Of a stretch of DNA of 64,000 nt, positions 1 through 11,629 are shown piece by piece. Source of the DNA: Branchiostoma floridae (lineage: Eukaryota > Chordata > Leptocardii > Amphioxiformes > Branchiostomatidae); contig NC_049989.1 in NCBI RefSeq assembly GCF_000003815.2, forward strand, positions 7,202,734-7,266,733. Reading direction: 5' to 3'. The translations under genes were made by a program, and so were the position numbers. The notes under the pieces are model-generated. The model had not been told where the DNA came from. It searched no databases and was given only the letters and a program-made list of their open reading frames with translations. Position 1 is the first letter of the stretch, and the number at the start of each line of letters is the position of its first letter.

Positions 1-72
1 ACAGAGGCCACCTGTCTATAGTGGCCAAATTTGTCCGGTCCCTTGAGTGGCCGCTATAGACAGGTTTGACTG
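1..72. repeat. Truncated right end of a MITE
   Basis: These 72 bases are identical to positions 44964-45035, the right part of a complete 161-bp MITE at 44875-45035. The terminal motif CAGGTTTGACTG is followed by TA. The window edge cuts off the left part. Inner complementary motifs (CCTGTCTATAGTGGCC and GGCCGCTATAGACAGG) can fold back on each other. Confidence 0.8.
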
Positions 73-1498
73 TATATATATATAGTAGACGTTACCCAAG
101 TGTCAGGTGTTATTTTCTATTGGTTACAAGCTACGTTATCATTAATTCATTTAGAAATTGGTCACTTTACGAACTAATTGGAAAATTGAATTACACATGT
201 ATTGATAAAATTTGATACATTATCGATAAGTATTGCCCACAAGGTTAGATGAAGTCGCCATAGTTTAAATTAATAAATTAATAAAGTGGATACCATTTTC
301 GGAAAAGAAGGCAGCTCCAGACCTATAGAATCACGATCTTCACTCTTGCCGTGTCTCAAGTGATGTACCTTTCATTCTCACAAATGATTGGTCACGATTG
401 TCCATACCATAAATACCATCATCTGTAGTTGATTGAAATTGGATGCCCCGATCCCCAGCCCATTCAAGCAGATGCGAAAGTAGGCAAATCACTTTAACGT
501 TTTCTGACCGGGCGACGTTTCTGCATTTCTCCATTGTTAGAAAAGCCATCCGGTCTGAAAACTGTACAATTTTCTAACCACCCAAACATCTGCTTGGAGT
601 TTAGCGTTGTCTGACCTAGGAAGTAAATGCCACAGGGGTCACGAGGGGTCATGAGGCTTCTATGACAACACGCACGCACCATCCATGATTTGATTGATTT
701 ACTGGTCTTCTATGTACAAAATCTGCGGAAATAAGAGTCTATTTCTCACTTGCTATGATATCTAGCTTTGGTGATGACGTAAGGCTGACAGAATATGGTC
801 TGCTCTGGTGAGAAAAGCTCAGTTTAAGCATGTTGTTGTCGGAAGATCCATGGTTACAACCGGTTTGACAGGTAAGCCCCCCTCCCCACACACTTTCAGT
901 TTATATACTCTGTAAAAAATACTCGGCATTATAAGATGAAAGAAATTTACCCAAAAGACACATTATGTGTGCCTTTTTTATATAACGTAAGTTACATTTG
1001 ATTGTGTTAAATCCGGAAACAAACTACAATTTACACAAATGATATTACACAATACACAATACACCCTATTGATAGACTTCTATGACACATTGGTATAGTG
1101 ATACAGTGACTACACAACTGCTTTACAAAATCAGACATAACTGAGGGAAGACGTGGATGACACTAAGATCACTTTGGGGTAAATATATGTCATTGAGAAA
1201 TGTAAACAATGGAATGAGACACCATATTTAACCTAATCATGACAGGTTAGGGTAAATATATTTAGGTAATGAAAAGGCCATGATTATAAAAGTAAAATAT
1301 TACTGCAATAAATTCTATATTAAGTTACAATGCACAGATTTGAGATGAGAGCAGTACTAGTATATGATTTAATAACAAATCCATTGTTATGGAAAAGCTC
1401 AATAAATGAAGAAATTATGATAAACATTTGCTATTGCAGTAGTATATTCTTTTCATATTGTTTGATGATTTCTGTCCAGTGTGTGAATCAGAGTGAAG
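73..1498. other. Upstream region of the STAND NTPase gene
   Basis: No coding exon is recognisable. A good acceptor (TTTCTGTCCAG, ending at 1479) lies 19 bases before the ATG at 1499, so the 5' UTR is probably spliced. A candidate donor is ACAG|GTAAGC with the cut after 871. The promoter was not identified. Confidence 0.4.
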
Positions 1499-4400
1499 AT
1501 GGGTTGTGGGGCGTCGACAAACTATCAGTACGAGGTGAACCTCACCTGGGAACAGGTGAGCCGCACCGTGGACACGCCCAGACCCAAGGACGACAAGCTG
1601 GTCCTCAGGCACTCCAACTGGAAAACTGTCCGCATCTTCGTCTCATCAACCTTCAAGGACTTTCACTCGGAGAGAGACGTTCTCGTGAAGGAGGTGTTTG
1701 CAGACTTGAGACATTGGTGTGAGAAGAGGAGGCTACATCTGGTGGAATGTGATCTAAGATGGGTAAGAAAATTGAGAAAAATTGAAACAAGAGCAGAAAC
1801 AGACAGAAACAATATATACAAAAATATCCAGGATTCAAAGCCGCGCTGATCCCGGTCAGTTTAGCAGTCCTTGAATCACTGTTACACTTTCTTCTTCTTG
1901 TAGGACAATCTTATGAGTTGCATATGATATGTGATATGTTTTTAAGAGCAGATAAGCATATACAATGTTTATCAGCAAAATGTAGACATTCTAGGCTGTA
2001 ATGTACATGTATTTACTTTTACACAGGGTATTCCCAAGGATACAACAACAGAGTTCACACTGAGGACATGCTTGGAGGAGATTGACAGGTGCTATGAAGA
2101 CAACATCATGCCTTTCTTTCTCAACATGACCAGGTATTATTCAAATAATTGTTAATTGTTCTTTGTACACATTTTAGATGTCAAAACTTTCCAGTCTAGA
2201 AATGACTATTACACTGTTGTTAATCAACGTTGCCCTCAAGGAAAAGGAGTTGGTTTGTATGTCTGTCTGCTTGTGTGTCTGCACTGCAGTTTCTGTATGT
2301 TCAGCCAGATGTTCTTTACTCTAACTACCTTTGTCTGTCTTCAGTGAGAGATGTGGTTGGATCCCGGGTGTCCAGGAGGTTCCTCCACAGTTTGCAGCAG
2401 AGTATCGCTGGATCCACGGCCTGTCTGTCACAGAGATGGAAATCATGCATGGAGCGTACAGGAAAGGCAACCCAAACTGTGAGTGGACTTAATGATGTTG
2501 TTTATTTCATGCTCACGAACAATGCAAGTAAGCACAGAAAGTATGCATAGAAAGGCAGACTTTTAATCCAATACCTCAGAAAATACATTCTCTTATAGTC
2601 TGTTAAATCTTCGAATAAGGATTCACTTATGAATCATATAAGGGCAAAGATAAAACACCTAAATTTCTTGTAGTTTTTACATGATTCCAGACTACAGCAA
2701 TTTTATCTCTGTTGTAAATTCCTTCCAGCCCTGTTCATGATCAGAGATGGTTCTTTCCTGGAGTCTGTACCTGAGAAACATCATAAAGACTTCATCGACA
2801 TCACACCTGAGGCTCCCTTCAAACTCAAGATGCTGAAGAAGATGTTACAGGACAGATTTGATGTATGTTACCCATTTGTAGTAATCTTATCTTTTCTTTT
2901 CTTTAGTGAAAACAAAATTTTCTTCTCGTCAGCTATTACAATGCTTCTACATCATTTTTCCTTCACATCAACCAAATTGTAAGTGGGCCCATTCAAGTTT
3001 TGGATTCAGTACAATAAAAGAAATAACCAGAAATTTCAAGGGATACTCACCTGTTCTCACCTGCCTCCAGCCCAGCCAGGTGTACCAGTACCAGTGTGAG
3101 GTCGCAGGGGTCAACTCAGAGGGCAGAGTTCAACTTAAGGGGCTGGAGAACTTCAGTCTGAAGGTACCCCAGGAATAGTTTAATGTCGGTTTAAGTTGAA
3201 ATACTCAGATATTTTGTACAATTTGTACTATAGATTGTGCTGTAGAACTTATTGGAAGGTTCAGTCTTTACTGATGATCTGTATGTTTATCATTAACATG
3301 CCTGATCATCTGTGTTTTTCAGGTGTTTGAGTTCTTCACACAGAGGGTAGGGGAGCAGTACCCGCTGGAGGAGGTACAGACGGACCCGTACAGACAACAG
3401 GAGGAGGCTCATGAGGTAAAGGGGAGGGGGGTAGTGCATGTACATCTATTTAAGATAGTTCTTATGGAAAGATTTGGAAGCAAGTTGACAACTGTCACAG
3501 CAATCGATTTTTGTATCAAAATGTCATTTTCTTGTGCTGAAATGCTGGTATATGGCCCAAAAGTTGACAATTGTACCATTTAAATGAATGCGTTTTATTA
3601 CATATGTATGCCATTGTGCCATTGTGTTTTCAATAAACATGCAAATCACACAATTGAAAAATTTTTTTGTAAAAATTGTTTGAAACAAAGGCAATTTTGT
3701 TGATGTTGTATATCTATGTTAGATGCATAACACATACTTTATCAAGGTTCCATTGTCATGTACTACATTGTATATGATTTTACCAGGCCTACATGAAGAA
3801 TAAGGGAGACCTTGTGTTGGGGAGGGACTCCATCCTACAGGAGATCCAACTTTACATCACAGAACTGGGGGTGGACTATCCCATGCTGCTGGTGGGGGAG
3901 GCAGGGTCCGGCAAGTCAGCCATCATGGCCAGGGTAGCAGATGTGGCCACAACAAAGGCTCTGAACAAGGAGATACCTGGGTAGGTATATTGGAGGGATG
4001 TTTGACATATAGTGTGCCATCTACAGTCATGTGTGATATTCGGAGAGGTTTTTCCCCATGTTTACTGCCAGTTGCCTTTGTGGCAACATGAGGGCAGTCC
4101 AAGTAATTTCTACTTTGAAATGGTTCAGAAACATTAGGAAATAAAGTAAAAGGTTAAGATTGAAATAGTGTGTTAGGAGGAAAACTTTAATCTGATTTTA
4201 TTTATTCAATAAAACTGCGTCTACCAAGAGGTAATAACCCTAGATCTAAGTAACAGATGACAAATAAGGTGGTGTCGTCTAAATAGTGGACAAAACTGCT
4301 CTGTGTCCATCAACATACTAGTTAATGAATCCATTTATGATTTACCAGTATACCTGGAGGAGGGTTGACTGATTAACAGAAAGATGCTGTTTTTTGTGTC

Positions 4401-7400
4401 CATTCAGCGGAGGAGACACAGGCTGGCATGTGTTCTACCACTTTGTCGGAGCAATCCCAGGGTCCACTGATCTGGAGACTGTTCTGAAGAGGCTGCTGAG
4501 GGAGCTGGACATTGTCAATGTAAGTCTGAATGGGAACACTACAAGTACAAGTGTCAAGCATCCATTTTATTTACACAGGAACCACATACAGTATCACCAA
4601 AGTGGCAGTTTTCAAAGGGCCATCATGAAGAATACATAATATCAAAAGCATTCAAAGTAACTTAAACTACATCAGATTGCAGTAAAACCCAAAGCAGTTG
4701 CTCAAGGGACTGGCCGAGTTTGACCACTATATGACAGGTGGTCAGTATGAAGAAAAGGCTGATGAATTGACCACTAGCAATTGGAGTTTGTGGTCTTGCA
4801 ATCCAAGTGACGGATTCCAGTGTTCCGGATTCAAAGCCCAAGAACTCACATTAGTTGAGAACACATACACAACTTTACACTTACTTCTGACTCTGATATC
4901 CAGGATACCACTATGCCCAAAGACATGGAGTCCACAGTACAGCTGACATGTGGGGTTCTGTCCAGTCGAACCACCAGGCCCACCATCATCATCATCGATG
5001 CTGTCAATCAGGTTAGGCATTCTGGGATATGTAACTTACAGTTCCTTGTTTGATGATGGTAGGGATGTTCACCAATTGTCTGTACCTGTATCTGTATCTA
5101 TATAGCTGGTATAACCGCCCTTCTGTGTAATGCACCAGCTTTGCAGGCACAGCAGCAGCTGGTTATATTACACTAAACGACCTGTCACACCTAACTTTTG
5201 CACATCTATCTGCAAATTTTCTTTAAAATTATGCAGCAAAAATGCCCTACTGTGCTTGGTGATAACAAATTCCACTGTAGTTCTGGAAAAATATGAAATT
5301 TTGAACACATCAATCTTAGGTTGGTAACTCTAATACGTACATATACTTGAAGGCATGACTATTCCTTGTTCTTTTTTGAGCTGGTATTAACTAGAGATAC
5401 ATATCAGTCATACAAAAGGTTCTGATCAGCATTTGATGTCTAATTCTTCCTCACCCAGATGGATGAAGACCCCCATGCTCAGAGTGTCAGCTGGTTGCCA
5501 AGGAAACTGGCCCCTCAGGTCCGAGTGGTGTTGTCCATGATTGACAGCACCCCACAGCACCGTGCGCTCACCGAGCGGCAGAGGAAACCACAGGAGGTCA
5601 GGGTGACTGCACTCAGCAAGGAGGACAGACAGGTAATGTGGAAGTTATCTTGTAATACATACAACCTTCTTTGTTCTTACTCTTATTCTTCTTATTTTAT
5701 CTACCCCACATCACACCAGGGCTGCGTACCTACTTTGAGGTGCAGGTACAGTAGTTAAGGTGCTGGTCCGAGACCTGCACTTGTATCTTAACAAGTTTGA
5801 TCAAGCATATGTAAGTTAAACATGTAACCAACTGTCTTTTTCAGCGATAAATTGTCATCTTTGTTTGGGAATTCATATATTTGAATTTCAAAACAATTTC
5901 TTGGAAGTTAAATAAATTTTCAGGTGCAAGATTATCACAATTGTCACCTTGATTCGGGAGTTGCTTGTCAGTAATCTTAAAATATGGTGTCTACTAGTGC
6001 TTTAGTTTGGTTAGGTACAGGTACAGGTAGTCAGGTAAACAGTTGTTTAGGTCCAGACTTGTGCCTAAACAGTTTTACATGACTTACAGGTACAGTTATG
6101 GGTATTTAGGTACACAGCCCTAATCACATACTATTGCAGCAACAAATAGCTTTACACCTTCTCATTTTTGTACTTTCACCCTCTTACAGGAAATTGTGCG
6201 AGCCATGTTGGACAAGTACAACAAGCGGCTGGACCAGCACCAGATGAACAGCTTGCTGTCCAAAGAATCGTCCGACAACCCGCTCTGGCTGTCTGTGGCC
6301 TGCGAAGAGCTCCGTGTTTATGGCGTCTTCGAGAAAGTTTCAGACAAAATCAACAGTTTAGCTGATGGTTTGCTTAAGTAAGGGGAACTTATTTCTTTTT
6401 GAAAACTATTTTCTCCAAATGCGTAAGTTTGAGAATAATTGGTAGCTTTAATTTCATGTGTAAGTACCTTTTTCATGAGAAGAATTTTAAGAGGCGTCAT
6501 GTTTAAAGTCATTGGACTTTATTTTTGTGAGTGATGTTTTGTCTGTGTCCAGTCTGTTAGCTCAGGTACTGGAGAGGTTTGAGAGAGAGTACGGGGGGAC
6601 GTTACTGGTGGCCACCCTGTGTCTGCTGGAGACGTCAGCAAAGGGCATGCTGGAAGTGGAGCTGCTGAGGCTGCTGGGAAATGAGGAGAACCTCCTCCCT
6701 CCTGAAGATGGAAGCCAGATAGGTTTGTTGATTTCTCTGCTTGTTTATTTGTTTGTGATTTTTTACATTCAGAGCTTAAATTGGCATTTATCTAACAGTG
6801 GGGTTCAAGTGGCACCAAACTGTCCATGCCAAATGGGTCTGACCCTTTTGGCATAGTAGTTACAGCATTGGGTTTGTTAGCTGGTGGCCCGGGTTCAGTG
6901 CAGGTTCAAATCCAATGGAGCTAGGAGCCTGTTTCTATACTCGTTTCTTACATATTACGTTAATTGTGTTAAGGAGGTTTAACTATTTCTTCAACGTATA
7001 CAGATTTAGAAGCTAGAGAGGAGCTGCCAGCTGGCCAGGTGGCACCGGTCAGGTGGGCAGGAGTGTACCGAGCACTCAAGCCGTTCCTCAGGCCATTCGG
7101 GGACAGTGGGGAGGGACGGCTGGACTTCTACCACCGGTCACTCAGCAAAGCTGTCAGGAGAAAGTAAGTTTTACTGGTGATGGAGCTAGAAAGGGTTATG
7201 GTTTTCCCTTCTGCTTGGAGATTAGGTGAGAGGAAGGATGAACAAATGAAATAAGAAATAGACAATTTTTGAAATAATGAAAATAAATCAGTGTGGAAGA
7301 GAAAAAGGGAAGAATGTCATAAAAAGAAGAATGTGATGAAAAGGCAATAAAGATAACATTAGTTCACCTTTATCCCATGGGTAACCTATATCCGTTGTGC

Positions 7401-10400
7401 TGCTAAACAGGGTATCCAGGGATATCAAGTCAATGGACAATAGTTTCAAATTGTGATATTTTTCAAATATTGCAGTTTTAAACCACCATCTGTCGACTTG
7501 ATGCCTCTAAATACATTGTTCTTAAAAATAACGGATAAAGGTTACCCTACGGATAAAGGTGAACTCGCGTTATAAAGTAAAAGATAAAAAGTAAAGAAGG
7601 TGTTATTACCAGAGGCAGTGCTTTGAGAACATTGTGACCAGACTGAATGTAACTGTTGTGAATCTACAGATACTTTAGTGCAAATGATGATGAATACACA
7701 GCTTTTATTGACATGTAGTGCAGATAAAAGAACTGATTGACTTGACTATTGTTAATCTATGGATAGATACTTTGGATCAGATGATGATGAAGAAGACAGT
7801 ACAGACAGCAGGTGGAGGTACAGGTGGTGGCATCACAAACTCGCCAACTTCTTTGACTCGTGTGAGAACATCGACAGAAGGGTGGAGGAGTACCCCCATC
7901 ACCTGGTGCAGCTAGGTGCCCAGGAGCGCCTGGCTGAGTGCCTGACAGAGTGGGATATGTTTGACAAACTCTACCACCCTGAGTGGAGTGCACAGCTGCT
8001 ATTATATTGGAGAAAGGTATAAAAAATTCATCCAACTTTTATCTGCTTTAGTGCTGTTGTAAACATTTTATATATTTGTGTATTATATTTTTTGCATCCA
8101 AATGTTACTTCTAAATTTTATTGCAGAGAACATTTTATGAGAGGAATCATTTTAACACACTCGTTTTTTTGACATCCTGATTATTCAGGCAGGTGGATAT
8201 GACACCATGGACAGCCGTTACAGAAAGGTCCTGGATGAGATAAAACAGGACCCAGAGGTGTCCGTACAGGAAGTTGTGCTCAGGCACGAGAAGGTGGCCA
8301 GAGTTCTGTAAGTAAACAATCCAGTAGTGTGTACTCAAGTTAAGCATGACTTTTTTGACAAATTGTGAACACATTAAACACAACAAAGGTTTGATACTTT
8401 TTGAGAGCTTTCAAGACACTCTCTGTCTCTTCTTCATCCCAGTTATCAGATCTCATCTTGGAGTTCTGCTGTATCGTGACTGATGATGTTCTCAGAAGCC
8501 TGAATTGTGTATTCTTAAAGTTTTTGCACATTGTCCCTTCAATATACATGTATACTTAAGAGAAGAGAAAGAAGACATCAGGGGATTTGATTTGTTTTAT
8601 TCTAATTATCAACAAACTACTAAATGCACATGAATGTGTATTTTGTAGGGTATAAAGTGAAACTTTTTCACAAATTTTCTGAGCCATCAAGCTTACAAGT
8701 CAGAAGTTAGTGTGTTATTCACATTGCTTATCTTCCTCATTGTCCAGCCTACAAGCAGGTAAGCTAGAAGAGGCGAAGGGTGTTATACAGTACGCACTAG
8801 AGCGAGAGGAGTCGGAACTGGGGGCCAGGCCTGAGAGGATGACAGAGCTGTACTATGTGGCTGGGCTTATCTATGATGAGGTCAGATTCTGTTACTTGGT
8901 CTTTTACTTTTTTTCCGTTACTTAAGTCATGAAATCATGACTATTTTCCATTGCTTCATTTTACACTTTTTTGGCAAGGTTACTAGTATTTGGTCAAATT
9001 GACAAGTTTACTGAGAATTAGCATAGTTACATACATGTATACAAATCTTAAGTGAAAATAATACCTAAAGACAAGGCATATGCCACGAACACTTTTTCAC
9101 TTTAGCCTAAAGTGAAAAAGTGTTCGTGGCATATGCCTTTAAGTTATCAATAGCAAGAACAGCAGCATTCAGTCAAAAAGAAATCATGAAATAAAATGTG
9201 CAATGTTTCATGTGCAGCACTACATACCAAGATCAACATGTACCTTACCCTCTCTCAATAAGATATGCAAATTGCCTTGGACCAAACTTGGAGTTTGATT
9301 TTAAACTTTCATCATTCTTCCCATCTCGCTACAGATTGTGAAGTCTGTAGAATTTGTCAACAGAGAAACTATGAACGACCTCCGACCCTGCATGGACTAC
9401 TTGCGGAAGTCGATCGCCCTGCGGGAGCAGTTGGAAGGAGATCACCACAAGGTGAGGACCTCACTGTGACAGGTCAACAAACTTGGAAGAATTGAGAAAA
9501 TAATCTTATTTGGAAAACATGTGTCTTTATACTGCAGATAACTTCATGATGTTGGTAGGTCATAGTTCATAGTAGAGTTTTCTTTACTAGTTATTAACTC
9601 TACTATCCCATGTGTCTTTCCAGCTATACTCACCTGTAACAAATTAACTACTAGGGTATGTAATGATGTCATCATTCTAGATGATGTAAACTTCACTTTC
9701 AGCTACACATATTTTACAGATGAGAAAAATCTTGAGTTGCACATCCTCATATCTTCAAGACAATCCATGTAGGCCACCTCAAGTTACTGTGTTTAGGTTA
9801 CAGACAGACAGACAGACAGACAGACACAGTTACCAAAGCGTGTCCTTCTGGCAAAGGTAATAATAACATAGAGAAATATTGATATTAGTTATTATTATTA
9901 TTACAGTATCAAAGAGCATTTGGCCTGGTGAAGCTGGCCTTTGCCCTGAACAACTGGTCGGACTGTGGAGGAGACACCAGCTTCTCTCGCTCTAGTGCTG
10001 CAGCAGAGGGCTTCCAGGTGGTGGGAGAGGCCATCAGGATTCTCAGGGAGGTCAGAATATATACTTTGTACCTTATTTTTGAGTTTCCAGTCATCACAAC
10101 ATCAAAGATACCCTGATCTTTGGTCATTGAGTGCTCATTGTAGCTGATTGACTGTGCCAGTAATTCTCTTATTGGTTGGTCTTGTGCAACTTTGCAATTG
10201 GTTGATCATGTACAACTCTGATTGGTTGATACTGTGCTACTAAAGATCGGCATGATATTGTGTGACTTTGTGATTGGTTGGCCATTCTATAGTTAGTTTG
10301 CTGGCTGTAACTTTATGATTGGTTGATCCAGTGTAACTCAACAGTTAGTTGATCTTGTACAACTCTGTCATTGGTCCAGGTTGGTTTTTTGCAACTCTCT

Positions 10401-11629
10401 GATTGGTTTTCCTTATGATTGGTTGGTTTTATGCAAATCTGATGTGTTGGTCTTCTCTCCTTCACATCCAGTTAGGAGACAACGGACATCTGGCAGAGGC
10501 TGTGATGACTAAAGGCATCCTCATGCCACGTTACAACACACAAAGTCAAATGGATGTGAGTACACTCATCAAGTCTTGTTCTATTAAATCATAATTCCAG
10601 AGAAAAACACATACCAAATCTCTATTAGGTATAGTCTGTATAATTATGTGAGGTTGACTTAATTGATGAAAAACTTATTTTCTTTTCTAACCCAGCTGTA
10701 TGAGGAAGCCTTAGAGCTTAGCCAGCAGGCATATGGAGAGAACAACACCCTGAGCTCCCGGATCTATGGGAACATGGGCATTGCTTATGAGACTATCGGT
10801 CAGCTCAGGAAGGCCTACAAGTACTTCCAGCTGGCTGCTCAATGCACAGAGGAGGTAAATGTCTTAATTCTGGAAATGGACACACATCATAGACCACCAA
10901 ACTTCTTCCATCATAAGTGGTAATGATAAATCCAACCATGTTGAAAAATATGCCTTAAAAGGTAGATGTAACGCTAGTTCACCTTTATTCGCCGAGTAAC
11001 CTATATCCGTTGTTTTGAAAAATTTTCAGGGATATTAATATCACTCGATGGACGATGGTTAAAAATTGTAATACTTTCAAAATAGTGCAATTTTGAACCA
11101 CCAAACATCGACTTGATTCCTAAATATCATCTTTCTAAGAACAACGGATATAGGTTACCAAACGGATAAAGGTGAACCGGCGTTACATTTTCTGCATTTG
11201 ATTAGGTGCATCTACAACGTATGCTGTCAAAATGTTTCCAAATGATGGTGGTCATTACGAATTTATGTCTCTGATAATCATGATGTGATGTAGTTGATGT
11301 TCTACTGTTGTGTGTAAGGGCTGTTAGCCTGGTTTCTAAAATGATGTTCGTCTTGCGTAATACAACAACAGGTGTTTGGCCCCGACCATCCCAAGACCTT
11401 GCAGAACAAAGCAGTACTGGAGGAGGACACATACAGAGCCGTGGCCAGACAGATCCAACAGGAGGCTGAGAATGGGGGAGGACAGGGGGGCGACGATGAC
11501 TCAGATGGATTCTTTGATGATTTAGACAGTGATGAGGACAATGCTGAGGAAAATGTGCAGGAAGACAATACTGAGGAAGACAATACTGAGGAAGACAATG
11601 TGCAGGAAGAAAGGCAGGAGCAGCAGTAG
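1499..11629 (+). CDS. STAND/NACHT NTPase with DUF4062 and TPRs (TTC41/NPHP3/TEP1-like)
   Basis: Twenty-one coding exons, all with matching phases: 1499-1762, 2027-2133, 2345-2478, 2729-2862, 3071-3163, 3323-3415, 3787-3980, 4408-4519, 4904-5011, 5459-5632, 6190-6377, 6553-6722, 7004-7163, 7767-8016, 8189-8307, 8748-8880, 9335-9451, 9907-10050, 10472-10555, 10696-10854, 11372-11629; 1064 residues. The ATG at 1499 gives MGCGAS, a myristoylation plus palmitoylation signal. Residues 46-60 (IFVSSTFKDFHSERD) open a DUF4062 domain that continues through SVTEMEIM. Walker A GEAGSGKS is at 312-319 and Walker B TIIIIDAVNQ around 404-413. TPR-like helices follow, the clearest at 927-979. The last 45 or so residues are acidic with EDNTE/EDNVQE repeats. 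Similar proteins are TTC41, nephrocystin-3 and the middle of TEP1. TROVE and WD40 domains of TEP1 are absent, so TTC41/NPHP3-like is the better label. It probably acts as a membrane-anchored switch or scaffold (inference). Introns 3416-3786, 3981-4407 and 5012-5458 hold nothing recognised. Confidence 0.88.
4680..4800 (-). repeat. Diverged copy of the CAGTCAAACCTG MITE
   Basis: Read on the minus strand, CACCTGTCATATAGTGG and AGTCCCTTGAG align with the MITE copies at 1-72 and 44875-45035, about 80% identical over 40 bases by eye. It lies inside an intron of the STAND NTPase gene. The outer ends are not clear. Confidence 0.45.
5718..6121. repeat. MITE-like element with GGGCTG termini
   Basis: The left end AGGGCTGCGTACCTA and the right end TAGGTACACAGCCCT are inverted repeats with one mismatch. 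GTACAGGTA-like short repeats lie just inside. The 404-bp element occupies the intron between exons ending at 5632 and starting at 6190. No transposase is encoded. Confidence 0.55.
6852..6915 (+). repeat. tRNA-derived SINE fragment
   Basis: A perfect pol III B box (GGTTCAAATCC, 6903-6913) lies about 40 bases after an A-box-like stretch (TAGTTACAGCATTGG). No complete tRNA cloverleaf could be drawn. It lies in an intron of the STAND NTPase gene. Confidence 0.4.
7354..7572. repeat. TA-flanked MITE, copy 1
   Basis: The element has inverted ends (TAACATTAGTTCACCTTTAT and a near-complement ending GGTGAACTCGCGTTA) and inner inverted motifs AACCTATATCCGTTG and AACGGATAAAGGTT. A second copy of almost the same length lies at 10969-11185 in another intron of the same gene. 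Confidence 0.7.
7670..7714 (+). other. Candidate 45-nt cassette microexon in the STAND NTPase gene
   Basis: A good acceptor (CTACAG) precedes ATACTTTAGTGCAAATGATG, which resembles the start of the annotated exon at 7767 (ATACTTTGGATCAGATGATG). A GTAGTG donor follows 7714. The segment is 45 nt and phase 2 on both sides, so inclusion would add 15 residues in frame. Without the donor the frame stops 2 nt later at TAG. It could be a real microexon or a decaying duplicate of the exon start. Confidence 0.4.
9073..9139. repeat. Perfect 33-bp inverted repeat
   Basis: The left arm 9073-9105 begins AAGGCATATGCCACGAACAC. The right arm 9107-9139 is its exact reverse complement, with one base (C) between them. 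As RNA it would form a 33-bp hairpin. It lies in the intron between exons 8748-8880 and 9335-9451. Confidence 0.95.
9800..9826. repeat. (GACA)n microsatellite
   Basis: About six GACA/CAGA units lie in an intron of the STAND NTPase gene. Confidence 0.9.
10110..10440. repeat. Degenerate tandem repeat rich in GATTGGTTG
   Basis: About ten loosely spaced units of the form (G)ATTGGTTGATC.TGT.CAACT, roughly 25-35 bases each, fill most of the intron between exons 9907-10050 and 10472-10555. Each unit contains an inverted CCAAT pentamer. Confidence 0.7.
10969..11185. repeat. TA-flanked MITE, copy 2
   Basis: The ends TAACGCTAGTTCACCTTTAT and ATAAAGGTGAACCGGCGTTA are inverted repeats with two mismatches. 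Inner motifs AACCTATATCCGTTGT and ACAACGGATATAGGTT are also complementary. It is the same family as 7354-7572 and lies in the last intron of the STAND NTPase gene. Confidence 0.75.

Noticed and set aside
340-682. Minus-strand frames upstream of the first gene
   Set aside because: Overlapping frames of 62-69 codons with no motif or splice context.
1499-11629. Calling the STAND gene TEP1
   Set aside because: TEP1 has an N-terminal TROVE domain and many WD40 repeats; this gene starts at MGCGAS and ends in TPRs and an acidic tail.
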